Translations under genes and position numbers: made by a program
The notes under the pieces: model-generated
Told to the model about the DNA's origin: nothing
The model's database searches: none
Seen by the model: only the letters and a program-made list of their open reading frames with translations
Source of the DNA: Rhodoferax sp. GW822-FHT02A01
Lineage (GTDB): Bacteria; Pseudomonadota; Gammaproteobacteria; Burkholderiales; Burkholderiaceae_C
Reading direction: 5' to 3'
DNA length: 64,000 nt
NCBI RefSeq assembly: GCF_038784515.1
Contig: NZ_CP152376.1
Span: 3,286,001 to 3,350,000 of the forward strand
Part shown: piece by piece, positions 27,054 to 36,070 of the stretch
Position numbering within the stretch: position 1 is the stretch's first letter
Layout of the letters: every line of letters begins with the position of its first letter

Positions 27054-28664
27054 ATGACGCATCCCCGATTGCAGCTTTCCGGCATTACCAAGGCCTATCC
27101 GGGCGTGGTGGCCAACAGCGACGTCTCCCTCACCGTCATGCCCGGCGAAACCCATGCGGTGCTGGGTGAAAACGGTGCCGGCAAATCCACCCTGATGAAG
27201 ATCATCTACGGTTCAGTCAAACCCGACGCCGGAGAGATCCGCCTGAACGGCCAACCGATCCACATCCGCAATCCCAAGGAAGCGCGGGCAAATGGCATCA
27301 GCATGGTGTTCCAGCACTTCAACCTGTTCGACACCATGACGGTGGCAGAGAACGTCTGGCTGGGCCTCACCCGCACTTCGCTGGAGCAGGTGACCGCGGC
27401 CATCGTGGCCAAGGCCGAGGAATACGGGCTGGATATTGACCCGGCGCGCCCGGTCCATACCCTGAGCGTAGGTGAAATGCAGCGGGTCGAAATCATTCGC
27501 GCTCTGTTGACGCGCCCGGAGCTGCTGATTCTGGATGAACCCACATCGGTGCTGACGCCGCAGGCCGTGGAAAAACTCTTCGTGGTGCTCAAGCAGTTGT
27601 CGTCGGAGGGCTGCAGCATCCTTTACATCTCGCATAAGCTGCACGAGATCCGCGAGCTCTGCACGGCCTGCACCGTGTTGCGCGGCGGCAAGGTCACCGG
27701 TGTGTGCAATCCGCAGGAGGAAAGCAATGCCTCGCTGTCGCGCCTGATGATTGGAGCGGAGCCGCCGCAACTGCAGCACGTTGCCCAGCCTACGGGTGAG
27801 GCCCGCTTGACGGTACGCAACCTGAGTTTGCCGCGTGAGGACCAGTTCGGTGTGGACTTGGAAGGCATCAACCTGGAAGTGCGTGCCGGTGAGGTAGTGG
27901 GCATTGCTGGCGTTTCGGGCAACGGCCAGAAGGAGTTGCTGTATGTGCTCTCCGGAGAAGATTGCCGCTCTCCCGCGGGCAGCATCCGGATGGGCGACAA
28001 GGATGTGTCGGCCGTGCATCCGGGCGGGCGGCGCAAGCTGGGCCTGCACTTTGTGCCGGAGGAGCGCCTGGGGCGTGGCGCAGTGCCTACGCTGAGTCTG
28101 GCCCACAACCTGCTACTTACGCGCACGGGTTCCATCAAATACCCCGGCTTTGCCGGTGGCTGGATTCAGGTGAAGAAGCTCGAAGAGCACGCGGCCAGCA
28201 TCATCAAGTCTTTCAATGTGAAGGCCAACGGGCCCACCGCGGTGGCGCGCTCGCTGTCGGGCGGCAACCTGCAGAAATTCATTGTGGGCCGCGAAATCGA
28301 TGCCAAGCCCACGCTGTTCATTGTGTCGCAGCCCACCTGGGGTGTAGACGTGGGCGCGGCGGCACAAATTCGCGGTGAAATCCTGGCCATGCGCGATGCC
28401 GGATGTGCGGTGCTCGTGGTGAGTGAAGAGCTGGAAGAACTGTTCGAGGTGAGCGACCGCATGCACGTGATAGCGCGTGGCAAGCTGTCGCCTTCGATAC
28501 CGATTGCAGAGGCGACCGTGGAAAAGATTGGCGAATGGATGAGTGGTTTGTGGTCAACAGAGGAGGGCCCCGATGCCGGGCCGCCCCAAGGCGGGGCAGC
28601 CCCCCTCGGGGGGGCTGCGACCCGCGCAGCGGCGGAGCGTGGGGGGCAACTTCATCATGCTTAA
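27054..28664 (+). CDS. BMP-type purine/nucleoside ABC importer, double ATPase
   Basis: This 536-residue protein has two ATPase domains. The first has Walker A GENGAGKST (about 38), signature LSVGEMQRVEI and Walker B LLILDEPTSVL. The second has LSGGNLQKFIVGREI and a degenerate Walker B (SQPTWGVDVGA) without the catalytic Glu, as usual in this family. The last 30 or so residues, from DAGPPQGGAAPLGG onward, are encoded by the GC-rich repeat copy B and look unrelated to the family. The stop overlaps the permease start by 8 bases. Substrates are probably purine bases or nucleosides, judged from the deaminase genes downstream. Confidence 0.92.
   Translation: MTHPRLQLSGITKAYPGVVANSDVSLTVMPGETHAVLGENGAGKSTLMKIIYGSVKPDAGEIRLNGQPIHIRNPKEARANGISMVFQHFNLFDTMTVAENVWLGLTRTSLEQVTAAIVAKAEEYGLDIDPARPVHTLSVGEMQRVEIIRALLTRPELLILDEPTSVLTPQAVEKLFVVLKQLSSEGCSILYISHKLHEIRELCTACTVLRGGKVTGVCNPQEESNASLSRLMIGAEPPQLQHVAQPTGEARLTVRNLSLPREDQFGVDLEGINLEVRAGEVVGIAGVSGNGQKELLYVLSGEDCRSPAGSIRMGDKDVSAVHPGGRRKLGLHFVPEERLGRGAVPTLSLAHNLLLTRTGSIKYPGFAGGWIQVKKLEEHAASIIKSFNVKANGPTAVARSLSGGNLQKFIVGREIDAKPTLFIVSQPTWGVDVGAAAQIRGEILAMRDAGCAVLVVSEELEELFEVSDRMHVIARGKLSPSIPIAEATVEKIGEWMSGLWSTEEGPDAGPPQGGAAPLGGAATRAAAERGGQLHHA
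28572..28648 (+). repeat. GC-rich intergenic palindromic repeat, copy B, inside a coding region
   Basis: This element begins GATGCCGGGCCGCCCCAAG, has a CCCCCC/GGGGGGG palindrome in the middle, and ends AGCGTGGGGGGCA. It has the same ends and polarity as copy A at 3469-3544. It is translated as the C-terminus of the ATPase in the same frame used by the mini-ORF of copy A, and it directly precedes the permease start at 28657. Confidence 0.78.
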
Positions 28665-29727
28665 GCTGGAAGCCCGTCCCCAGCCGTCCAGTTTCTGGAG
28701 TTATGGCTCGCCCTTGCTGGCCCTGTTGTGCACCGTGGTGATCGGTGTGATCCTGTTCGTGCTGCTGGGCAAGGACCCGGTGCGCGGTCTGCAGATATTC
28801 TTCTGGGACCCGCTCAAGTCCGGCTACGCGCTGGGCGAATTGGTGGTCAAGGCGACACCGCTGCTTTTGATTGCATTGGGGCTGGCAGTGTGCTTCCGGT
28901 CCAATGTGTGGAACATCGGTGCCGAAGGCCAGTACCTGATTGGCGCAGTGGCTGCGAGCGGCGTGGCCCTGCTGGCCGACAAGACCAGCAGCACGTTGAT
29001 CGTCATACCCATCCTTGTGGCTGGTGTGCTGGGCGGCATGGTGTGGGCAGGCATTGCGGCCTTGCTCAAGGACCGCTTCAATACCAATGAAATCCTGGTC
29101 AGTCTGATGCTGGTGTACGTGGCCATTCAGGTGCTAGGTTACCTGGTGTATGGCCCCTGGAAGGACCCCAACGGATACAACTTTCCACAGACCAAGAACT
29201 TTGAGCTGGCAACGCACATTCCGCGGCTGTTCAACGGCTCGCGCATGACCATCGGCGTGCTGTTCGCGCTGGCGGGCGTGGTGGGCATGTGGGTGTTCCT
29301 GTTTCGCACGCGGGCAGGTTTTGCGCAGCAGGTGGGTGGACTGGCACCGGCGGCGTCGCGCTACGCAGGCTTCTCTTCACGTGGCGCCTTGTGGACTGCG
29401 TTTCTCATCTCCGGCGGTATGGCCGGGCTGGCCGGTGCGCTGGAAGTTGCAGGCCCGATCGGCCAGCTCACACCCTATGTGCCGGCAGGCTACGGGTTTG
29501 CCGCCATCATCGTGGCCTATGTGGGGCGCTTGCACCCGGTAGGCATGATGTTCTCGGCCATTCTGATGAGCATGTTCTATATCGGCGGTGAACTGGCGCA
29601 ATCGCGACTGGGCCTGCCCAAGTCCTTGACCGGTGTGTTCCAGGGCTTGCTGTTGTTTACCCTGCTGGGGTGTGACACGCTGGTGAATTACCGTCTGGTG
29701 TGGAAGCGCACCGTTGGAGCCAAATAA
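28657..29727 (+). CDS. BMP-type importer permease, first subunit
   Basis: This 356-residue membrane protein belongs to the nucleoside/ribose-type permease family. It has several hydrophobic helices and the motif VCFRSNVWNIGAEGQYLIGA (about 76-95). The ATG at 28657 is preferred because upstream in-frame sequence is repeat-derived. It overlaps the ATPase stop by 8 bases. The stop overlaps the next permease start (TAATG). Confidence 0.92.
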   Translation: MLKLEARPQPSSFWSYGSPLLALLCTVVIGVILFVLLGKDPVRGLQIFFWDPLKSGYALGELVVKATPLLLIALGLAVCFRSNVWNIGAEGQYLIGAVAASGVALLADKTSSTLIVIPILVAGVLGGMVWAGIAALLKDRFNTNEILVSLMLVYVAIQVLGYLVYGPWKDPNGYNFPQTKNFELATHIPRLFNGSRMTIGVLFALAGVVGMWVFLFRTRAGFAQQVGGLAPAASRYAGFSSRGALWTAFLISGGMAGLAGALEVAGPIGQLTPYVPAGYGFAAIIVAYVGRLHPVGMMFSAILMSMFYIGGELAQSRLGLPKSLTGVFQGLLLFTLLGCDTLVNYRLVWKRTVGAK

Positions 29728-30650
29728 TGGATTCTTCCTACGCACTGCTGATTGCGGCCACGCTGAATGCGGGCACCGTGCTGGCGATTGCTTCTCTGGG
29801 TCTCTTGATCAATGAAAAGGCCGGTATCGTGAACCTGGGTGCCGAAGGCGTCATGCTTTGCGCGGCGATTGCCGGGTTCGCCACGGTGGTGGCCACGGGC
29901 AGTGACCTGATGGGTTTTCTGGCTGGCATCGTCGTGGGCGCCCTGATGGCGGGTGTCTTCGGGGCACTGGTGATCTGGCTCAACACCAACCAATACGCCA
30001 CCGGACTGGCCCTGAGCCTGTTTGGCTCCGGTTTCTCTGCGTTTGCGGGCATTCGCTACGTGCAGGAAAAAATCCCCGAGCGGCCCCAGTTTGAAATTCC
30101 CTTCCTGTCGGACATTCCCTTTGCGGGCCCCGCGCTGTTCAGGCAGCATCCGCTGGTGTACCTCACCGTGGTGTTTGCCGGTGTGCTGATCTGGTTCCTC
30201 TACCGCACCCGTGCGGGGTTGATCCTGCGCAGCGTGGGTGAGAGTCCCGAATCGGCCCATGCACTGGGCTATCCGGTACGGCTGATACGCCTGGGCGCAG
30301 TGATGGCCGGCGGCGCCCTGTGTGGCCTGGCAGGTGCCTATATCTCCATCATCTATACGCCCCTGTGGGTGGAGGGCATGGTGGCCGGCAAGGGCTGGAT
30401 TGCGCTGGCGCTCACCACCTTCGCCACCTGGCGTCCGGCACGGGTTTTGCTGGGTGCCTATCTGTTTGGAGGCGTGACCATGTTGCAGTTCCATTTGCAG
30501 GGCATTGGGGTGGATATTCCAAGCCAGTTCCTGAGCATGTTGCCGTACCTGTCCACCATCGTGGTGCTGGCACTGATTTCGCGTAACCCACGCTGGATTC
30601 GTATTAACATGCCAGCTGCCATTGGCAAGCCGTTCTACCCGGGCTCCTGA
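29727..30650 (+). CDS. BMP-type importer permease, second subunit
   Basis: This 307-residue permease of the same family has EKAGIVNLGAEGVMLCAAIAG-like sequence near residue 31 and about eight hydrophobic segments. It forms a heterodimer with the preceding permease. It starts on the stop of that gene and ends 42 bases before the binding-protein gene. Gene order ATPase-permease-permease-binding protein is standard for this class. Confidence 0.92.
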   Translation: MDSSYALLIAATLNAGTVLAIASLGLLINEKAGIVNLGAEGVMLCAAIAGFATVVATGSDLMGFLAGIVVGALMAGVFGALVIWLNTNQYATGLALSLFGSGFSAFAGIRYVQEKIPERPQFEIPFLSDIPFAGPALFRQHPLVYLTVVFAGVLIWFLYRTRAGLILRSVGESPESAHALGYPVRLIRLGAVMAGGALCGLAGAYISIIYTPLWVEGMVAGKGWIALALTTFATWRPARVLLGAYLFGGVTMLQFHLQGIGVDIPSQFLSMLPYLSTIVVLALISRNPRWIRINMPAAIGKPFYPGS

Positions 30651-30692
30651 TTTCCCAACCGTAAGACTCCGTTTTTTAAAGAAGGAATAGAC

Positions 30693-31850
30693 ATGACAGA
30701 TTTGCAGAAACGTTCGTTGCTGAAAATAGCGGCGCTGGGCGCTGTAGCTAGCGCCGTGCTGGTTGGCTGTGGCAAAAAGGAAGAAGCGCCTGCGCCGGCA
30801 CCAGCCCCCGCTCCGGCCGCTTCTGCTCCTGCTCCCAAGCCCGAGCCACTGAAGATCGCCTTCGCCTACGTCGGCCCTGTGGGCGACGGTGGCTGGACCT
30901 TCGCACATGACTCCGCCCGCAAGGCACTCGAAAAGGAATTTGGCGACAAGATCGTCACGTCCTTCGTGGAAAACGTGCCCGAGTCTGCCGATGCTGAACG
31001 TGTCATCCGCGACATGGCGACCCAAGGCAACAAGCTGATCTTCGGCACCACCTTTGGCTACATGGAAACCATGCTCAAGGTCGCTCCTGACTTCAAGGAC
31101 GTGAAGTTCGAGCACGCCACCGGCTACAAGACCGCTGACAACCTGCGCACCTACGACAGCCGCACCTATGAAGGTGCCTACATGGCTGGTGTGATCGCCG
31201 GCAAGATGACCAAGAGCAACGTGCTGGGCGTCGTGGCTTCCGTGCCAATTCCTGAAGTGATCCGCAACATCAACAGTTTCACCTTGGGCGCGCAAAGCTC
31301 CAATCCCAAGATCAAGACCAAGGTGGTGTGGGTGAACGAATGGTTCAATCCGCCCAAGGAAACCGAAGCCGCTACCTCGCTGATCAATGGCGGTGCGGAC
31401 ATCCTGTTCCAGAACACCGACTCTCCCGCGGTTCTCAAGACTGCACAGGACAAGGGCAAGCGCGCATTCGGCTGGGACTCTGACATGACTGCCTATGGTC
31501 CCAAGGCTCACCTGGCTTCCAGCGTCATCAACTGGACTCCCTACTACATCAAGGCCACCAAGGATGTGCTGGAAGGTACCTGGACGACCGGCCAAAGCTG
31601 GTGGGGTGTGAAGGAAGGCGCGATCGACATCGTCTCTATCGCTGAAGACGTGCCCGCCGAAACCAAGGCCAAGATCGACGAAGTCAAGAAGGGCCTGACC
31701 GACGGCTCCTTCGCCATCTGGAAGGGCCCCATCACCGACAACACCGGCAAGGTGCAGCTGAAGAAAGATGAAGTGGCTGATAACAAGTTCCTGGGTGGTC
31801 TGAATTTCTACGTCAAGGGCGTGGAAGGCAAGATCCCCGGCGGCAAGTAA
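30693..31850 (+). CDS. BMP-family substrate-binding lipoprotein
   Basis: This 385-residue protein has a lipobox LVGC (about 23-26) after a short hydrophobic leader, an Ala/Pro-rich linker, and a PnrA/BMP domain starting LKIAFAYVGPVGDGGWTFAHD. BMP proteins bind nucleosides or purines for the cognate importer. Its ribosome site AAGAAGGAA is strong. An intrinsic-terminator hairpin follows the stop, so this gene is likely expressed above the downstream catabolic genes. Confidence 0.93.
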   Translation: MTDLQKRSLLKIAALGAVASAVLVGCGKKEEAPAPAPAPAPAASAPAPKPEPLKIAFAYVGPVGDGGWTFAHDSARKALEKEFGDKIVTSFVENVPESADAERVIRDMATQGNKLIFGTTFGYMETMLKVAPDFKDVKFEHATGYKTADNLRTYDSRTYEGAYMAGVIAGKMTKSNVLGVVASVPIPEVIRNINSFTLGAQSSNPKIKTKVVWVNEWFNPPKETEAATSLINGGADILFQNTDSPAVLKTAQDKGKRAFGWDSDMTAYGPKAHLASSVINWTPYYIKATKDVLEGTWTTGQSWWGVKEGAIDIVSIAEDVPAETKAKIDEVKKGLTDGSFAIWKGPITDNTGKVQLKKDEVADNKFLGGLNFYVKGVEGKIPGGK

Positions 31851-31867
31851 TCCATTGGGTCGCTGAC

Positions 31868-31894
31868 AAGGGCCGCCTTCGAGCGGCCCTTTTT
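31868..31894 (+). terminator. Intrinsic terminator after the BMP binding-protein gene
   Basis: AAGGGCCGC (31868-31876) pairs with GCGGCCCTT (31883-31891) around a 6-base loop, and the T-run continues to 31894. It lies between the transporter genes and the Rieske gene in the same direction. Partial read-through would reduce expression of the downstream enzymes. Confidence 0.8.
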
Positions 31895-31913
31895 GATTGG
31901 GCAGACAGACAAC

Positions 31914-32897
31914 ATGATGGAAAAAGAACTGTGGCATCCGGTGGTGCTTAGCGAGTCGGTCACCAGCACGCCCCTGGCTGGCGTTCTGCTGGAGCAGCCG
32001 CTGGTGCTCTGGCGCGATGGACAGGGCAGGGTTCAGGCCTGGGGTGACCAATGCCCGCACCGCGGCGCCCGCCTGTCGCTGGGGCGGGTCTGCGAAGGCC
32101 GGCTGGAGTGTCCCTACCATGGCTGGCAGTTCGATGCCGTAGGCCAGTGTGTGCACGTGCCCGCGCTGCCGCAGTTTGTTCCACCCGCTACGCATGCTGT
32201 CAAAACCTTTGCCTGTACCGAGCGCAATGGGCTGGTCTGGGTGCGCCTGGCCGGGCCGGGTGATGCAACCTTGCCCGCATTCGCAGCAGAAGACGACGCG
32301 CAGTTGCGCAAGGTCAACTGCGGCCCGTATGACGTGGCCGCCAGTGCGCCGCGCATCATCGAAAACTTTCTGGACATGGTGCACTTTGGCTTTGTCCACG
32401 AGGGCTGGCTGGGCAGCCGCGACGTTGCGCAAATTGCCGAATACGCCGTTGAGGCAACGCCGACCGGCTTGCGTGCGACCGGCTGCAAGGCCGTGCAGCC
32501 GCAGAGCAACCTGCACTCCACGACGGCTGCGGAAGTGGCTTATACCTACGAGGTGACAGCGCCCTACACGGCGCAGCTCACCAAGGTGCCCGACGCGGCC
32601 AGCGTGGCATTGCAGGGTTACCGCGAGTCGATCGGTCTGTTCATCTGCCCAGTGACTCCCGAGCAAAGCCGGGTCTGGTTCCGGCTGGCCGTGGCCGATT
32701 TCACCTCCCCCGACCAGGTGCTGCGCGATTTCCAGCACACCATCTTCACGCAGGACCAGCCGGTGCTGGAGTCGCAGAGCCCGAAGCGCCTGCCGCTGGA
32801 TTTGCGTGCAGAAGTACATACTGCGGTGGACAAGGCATCTTCCGCCTATCGCCGCTTCTTGAAGCAGCAAAACGTTTCCTTTGGAGTTATCCCATGA
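31914..32897 (+). CDS. Rieske non-heme iron oxygenase, purine-operon associated
   Basis: This 327-residue protein has a Rieske centre (CPHRGARLSLG, then CPYHGW; about residues 45-68) and a mononuclear-iron site NFLDMVHFGFVH, giving the N-x2-D-x2-H-x4-H pattern (about 150). This architecture matches single-component alpha subunits of the vanillate/phthalate or methylxanthine demethylase type. No reductase or ferredoxin gene is adjacent. Its stop overlaps the adenine deaminase start by 4 bases, and purine import genes lie upstream. A purine or methylpurine substrate is therefore plausible but unproven. Confidence 0.88.
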   Translation: MMEKELWHPVVLSESVTSTPLAGVLLEQPLVLWRDGQGRVQAWGDQCPHRGARLSLGRVCEGRLECPYHGWQFDAVGQCVHVPALPQFVPPATHAVKTFACTERNGLVWVRLAGPGDATLPAFAAEDDAQLRKVNCGPYDVAASAPRIIENFLDMVHFGFVHEGWLGSRDVAQIAEYAVEATPTGLRATGCKAVQPQSNLHSTTAAEVAYTYEVTAPYTAQLTKVPDAASVALQGYRESIGLFICPVTPEQSRVWFRLAVADFTSPDQVLRDFQHTIFTQDQPVLESQSPKRLPLDLRAEVHTAVDKASSAYRRFLKQQNVSFGVIP

Positions 32898-33943
32898 ACC
32901 CTGTGCGCACAGTCAAACCGGTGGCTGCTGATCGCATGCCCGCGCTTCTGCGTGCCATGCCCAAGGCCGAACTGCATATGCATATCGAGGGCTCGCTGGA
33001 GCCCGAGCAGATGTTTGCCTTTGCCCAGCGCAATGGCGTGGCGCTGAAATTTCCCAGTGCACAGGCGGTGCGCGAGGCCTACGTGTTCGACAATCTGCAG
33101 AGCTTTCTGGACATCTACCACGCGGGCACGCTGGTGCTCAAGACCGAGCAGGACTTCTACGACATGGCTTGCGCCTACCTGCAGCGCGCGCAGGCCGACA
33201 ACGTCACCCACACAGAGCTGTTTTTCGACACACAGACCCATACTGGCCACGGCCTGAGTGCCGAGATCGTGGTCAACGGACTGCATCGCGCCTGCATGGA
33301 CGCGCCTGCCAAGTTCGGCATGACGGCGTCTCTCATCCTGTGCTTCTTGCGCCACTTGAGCGAAGAAGAGGCTTTCGAGTGCCTGGAGCAGGTGCAACCG
33401 CTGCGCGACAAGATAGTGGGCATTGGCCTGGCCAGCAGCGAAGTCGGCCATCCACCGGAGAAGTTCGCCAAGGTGTTTGCGCGTGCACGCCAGTTGGGCT
33501 ACCGCCTGGTCGCCCATGCGGGTGAAGAGGGCCCGCCGGCCTATATCTGGAGCGCGCTGGATGTGCTCAAGGTGGAGCGCATCGACCATGGCGTGCAGTC
33601 CATGCAGGACAAGGCCCTGATGCAGCGCCTGGCCCAGGACCGCATTCCGCTCACCGTGTGCCCGCTGTCCAACCTCAAGCTCTGCGTGTATCCATCGCTG
33701 ACGCAGCATGCCATTGGCCGCATGCTGGAAGCCGGCATGGTGGCCACCATCAATTCCGACGACCCGGCCTATTTCGGCGGCTACATCAACGAGAACTTCA
33801 CCCAGACCTTTTCAGCATTGCAGTTGGGCGCGCAACAGGCCTACCAGCTCGCGCTCAACAGCTTCGACGCTAGCTTCATCGAGCCCAGTGAGCGCGCGCG
33901 GCATATCGACAAGCTGAATGCAGTGTTTGACTCCTTCCAGTAA
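32894..33943 (+). CDS. Adenine deaminase (adenosine-deaminase family)
   Basis: This 349-residue protein has the metal motif HMHIEGSLEP (about 28), HAGEEGP near 210 and a late NSDDPAYFGGY. The segment GIGLASSEVGHPPEKF is characteristic of the Aah1-type adenine deaminases rather than classical adenosine deaminases. Adenine would give hypoxanthine for XdhAB. It is co-translated with the Rieske gene (4-base overlap), and guanine deaminase follows 10 bases later. Confidence 0.88.
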   Translation: MNPVRTVKPVAADRMPALLRAMPKAELHMHIEGSLEPEQMFAFAQRNGVALKFPSAQAVREAYVFDNLQSFLDIYHAGTLVLKTEQDFYDMACAYLQRAQADNVTHTELFFDTQTHTGHGLSAEIVVNGLHRACMDAPAKFGMTASLILCFLRHLSEEEAFECLEQVQPLRDKIVGIGLASSEVGHPPEKFAKVFARARQLGYRLVAHAGEEGPPAYIWSALDVLKVERIDHGVQSMQDKALMQRLAQDRIPLTVCPLSNLKLCVYPSLTQHAIGRMLEAGMVATINSDDPAYFGGYINENFTQTFSALQLGAQQAYQLALNSFDASFIEPSERARHIDKLNAVFDSFQ

Positions 33944-33953
33944 ATTGGCAGCC

Positions 33954-35297
33954 ATGAAAGCCTATCGCGCCTCCCTGCTCTGGTTCGCTCCCCACAGCGA
34001 GGGCCCGGTGCAGGCCCTGTACGAAGAAGACGGCATGCTGGTGGTGGGGCCGGATGCCAAGGGTCTGCAGGTCGTGCAGGCCATCGGTCCCTGGCGCGAG
34101 GTGTCGGGCCGCTACGCACATGTGCCGGTCGAAGACCTGCGCGGGCGCATCATTGCCCCGGGCTTTGTGGACCTGCATGTGCACTTCCCGCAAACCAATG
34201 TGATCGGCTCGCCCGCCAGCGGCTTGTTGCCCTGGTTGGAGAACTACACCTTCCCCGAGGAAAAGCGCTTTGCCTCCATCGAGCACGGCGCCGAGGGCGC
34301 GCAGTTCTTTGTGGACGAGCTGCTGCGCAACGGTGTCACCACGGCGCTGGCTTTTGCAACCTCGCACACGGCCTCGGTCAACGCGCTGTTTGCCGAAGCG
34401 CAGGCGCGGAGCATGCGCATGATCACCGGCCTGTGCCTGATGGACCGCCATGCACCGGCCGACCTGCTGAACCAGCAGTCCGCTGGCGGCCATGTGGACG
34501 CCACTCTGCAAAGCCTGATGGACAGCGAGGCGCTGATCCACCACTGGCACGGCAAGGACCGCCTGGGCTACGCCATCACGCCACGCTTCGCTCCTACCAG
34601 CACCGACGCGCAATTGCGCGGGGCAGGGGAGCTGGCCGCACGCTACAGCGACGTCTGGATCCAGTCCCACGTGGCTGAGAACAAGGACGAGATCGCCTGG
34701 GCACGCGAACTGTTTCCCCAGTCCCGCAGCTACCTGGCCACCTATGCCGACTTCGGCCTGATGCGCGAGCGCGCGGTGTATGCGCACTGCATCCACTTCG
34801 ACGACGATGACCGCGCCCTGATGCGCGATACCGGCTCCAGTGCCGCCATCAGCCCAACCAGCAACCTGTTCCTAGGCAGTGGCTTCTTCGATTACGAAGG
34901 CGCCGACCGCGTCGGCTTTGGCTACGGCCTGGCCAGTGACGTAGGCGGCGGCACCAGCTTCAGCCCGTTCCACACCATGCTGGCGGCCTACTACGTGGGC
35001 CGCGAAGGCCAGACCAAGCCAGGGTTGTCCTTATCACCGCAGCACCTGTGGTGGCAGCACACGGCGGGAGCAGGGCAGGTCCTGGGCGTCAAGAACGAAG
35101 CCGGGCAGTCGATTGTTGGCAATCTGCTACCAGGCTGCGAGGCGGACTTTGTGGTGCTCAATCCCAAGGCCACGCCGTTGCTGGCGCGCAAGACGGCGCT
35201 GGCCTCCAATCTGGATGAGTTGCTGTTCTCCATGATTGTGTTGGGGGATGACCGGTTAGTTGAGCGCACGGTGATTTCGCAAGGGCCTTCGGCGTAA
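33954..35297 (+). CDS. guaD: Guanine deaminase
   Basis: This 447-residue amidohydrolase has [20 protein letters not shown] (about 76-95), the HVAENKDEI motif near 240 and [14 protein letters not shown] near 325. All are characteristic of bacterial GuaD. It converts guanine to xanthine, feeding XdhAB. The ATG at 33954 follows adenine deaminase closely. It is the last gene of the purine import and deamination operon. Confidence 0.95.
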   Translation: MKAYRASLLWFAPHSEGPVQALYEEDGMLVVGPDAKGLQVVQAIGPWREVSGRYAHVPVEDLRGRIIAPGFVDLHVHFPQTNVIGSPASGLLPWLENYTFPEEKRFASIEHGAEGAQFFVDELLRNGVTTALAFATSHTASVNALFAEAQARSMRMITGLCLMDRHAPADLLNQQSAGGHVDATLQSLMDSEALIHHWHGKDRLGYAITPRFAPTSTDAQLRGAGELAARYSDVWIQSHVAENKDEIAWARELFPQSRSYLATYADFGLMRERAVYAHCIHFDDDDRALMRDTGSSAAISPTSNLFLGSGFFDYEGADRVGFGYGLASDVGGGTSFSPFHTMLAAYYVGREGQTKPGLSLSPQHLWWQHTAGAGQVLGVKNEAGQSIVGNLLPGCEADFVVLNPKATPLLARKTALASNLDELLFSMIVLGDDRLVERTVISQGPSA

Positions 35298-35364
35298 TCA
35301 GACGAACAACCCTCTTGGCTATTGCCACTGCGTACAATCAAGCCCCCTACAGGAGTTGAGCCCC

Positions 35365-35937
35365 ATGAGCATCAAGAGCGACAAGTGGATACGCCATATG
35401 GCCGAAACCACCGGAATGATTGAACCGTTTGAGCCGGGTCAAATCCGCCAGCGCGACGGCCAGAAAATCATCTCCTACGGCACCAGCAGCTACGGCTACG
35501 ACATCCGCTGCGCACCCGAATTCAAGGTCTTCACCAACATCCACAGCACCGTGGTCGACCCCAAGAACTTCGACGAAAAAAGCTTCGTCGATTTCCACGA
35601 CGACGTCTGCATCATCCCGCCCAACAGCTTTGCCCTGGCCCGTACCCTCGAATACTTCCGTATTCCACGCAATGTCCTTACCGTTTGTCTGGGCAAAAGC
35701 ACCTACGCCCGCTGCGGCATCATCGTCAACGTCACCCCGTTCGAACCTGAATGGGAAGGCTATGTGACCTTGGAGTTTTCCAACACCACACCGCTGCCCG
35801 CCAAGATCTATGCCGGTGAGGGCTGCGCCCAAGTGTTGTTTTTTGAGAGCGACAAGGACGACGTCTGCGAGATTTCCTACAAGGACCGCGGCGGCAAATA
35901 CCAGGGGCAGGTGGGCGTCACGCTGCCCAAGGCCTGA
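35365..35937 (+). CDS. dcd: dCTP deaminase
   Basis: This 190-residue protein starts [14 protein letters not shown] and has [22 protein letters not shown], and the catalytic-Glu region [12 protein letters not shown]. It deaminates dCTP to dUTP in thymidylate synthesis. The ATG at 35365 is preferred over an in-frame TTG 9 bases upstream, with AGGAG placed correctly. It is a separate housekeeping unit after the purine island. Confidence 0.96.
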   Translation: MSIKSDKWIRHMAETTGMIEPFEPGQIRQRDGQKIISYGTSSYGYDIRCAPEFKVFTNIHSTVVDPKNFDEKSFVDFHDDVCIIPPNSFALARTLEYFRIPRNVLTVCLGKSTYARCGIIVNVTPFEPEWEGYVTLEFSNTTPLPAKIYAGEGCAQVLFFESDKDDVCEISYKDRGGKYQGQVGVTLPKA

Positions 35938-36070
35938 TCTGCTGCCAATACCGTTTCGACCAGTCGCTGGCCGAAAACCGGGCATTGGAGGATAATGCGG
36001 GTTTGCCCCTAGCCTTGGGGGCGCCCTGCTATCGGATGGATAGCTCACATTTTGGCTATGCCTTAACCGT

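Noticed and set aside
29688..32870. A 1060-codon open frame on the minus strand opposite the purine importer and Rieske genes.
   Set aside because: It is antisense to four well-supported genes, has no family similarity I can see and a composition (His, Gln, Arg-rich) typical of the complementary strand of GC-rich codons.
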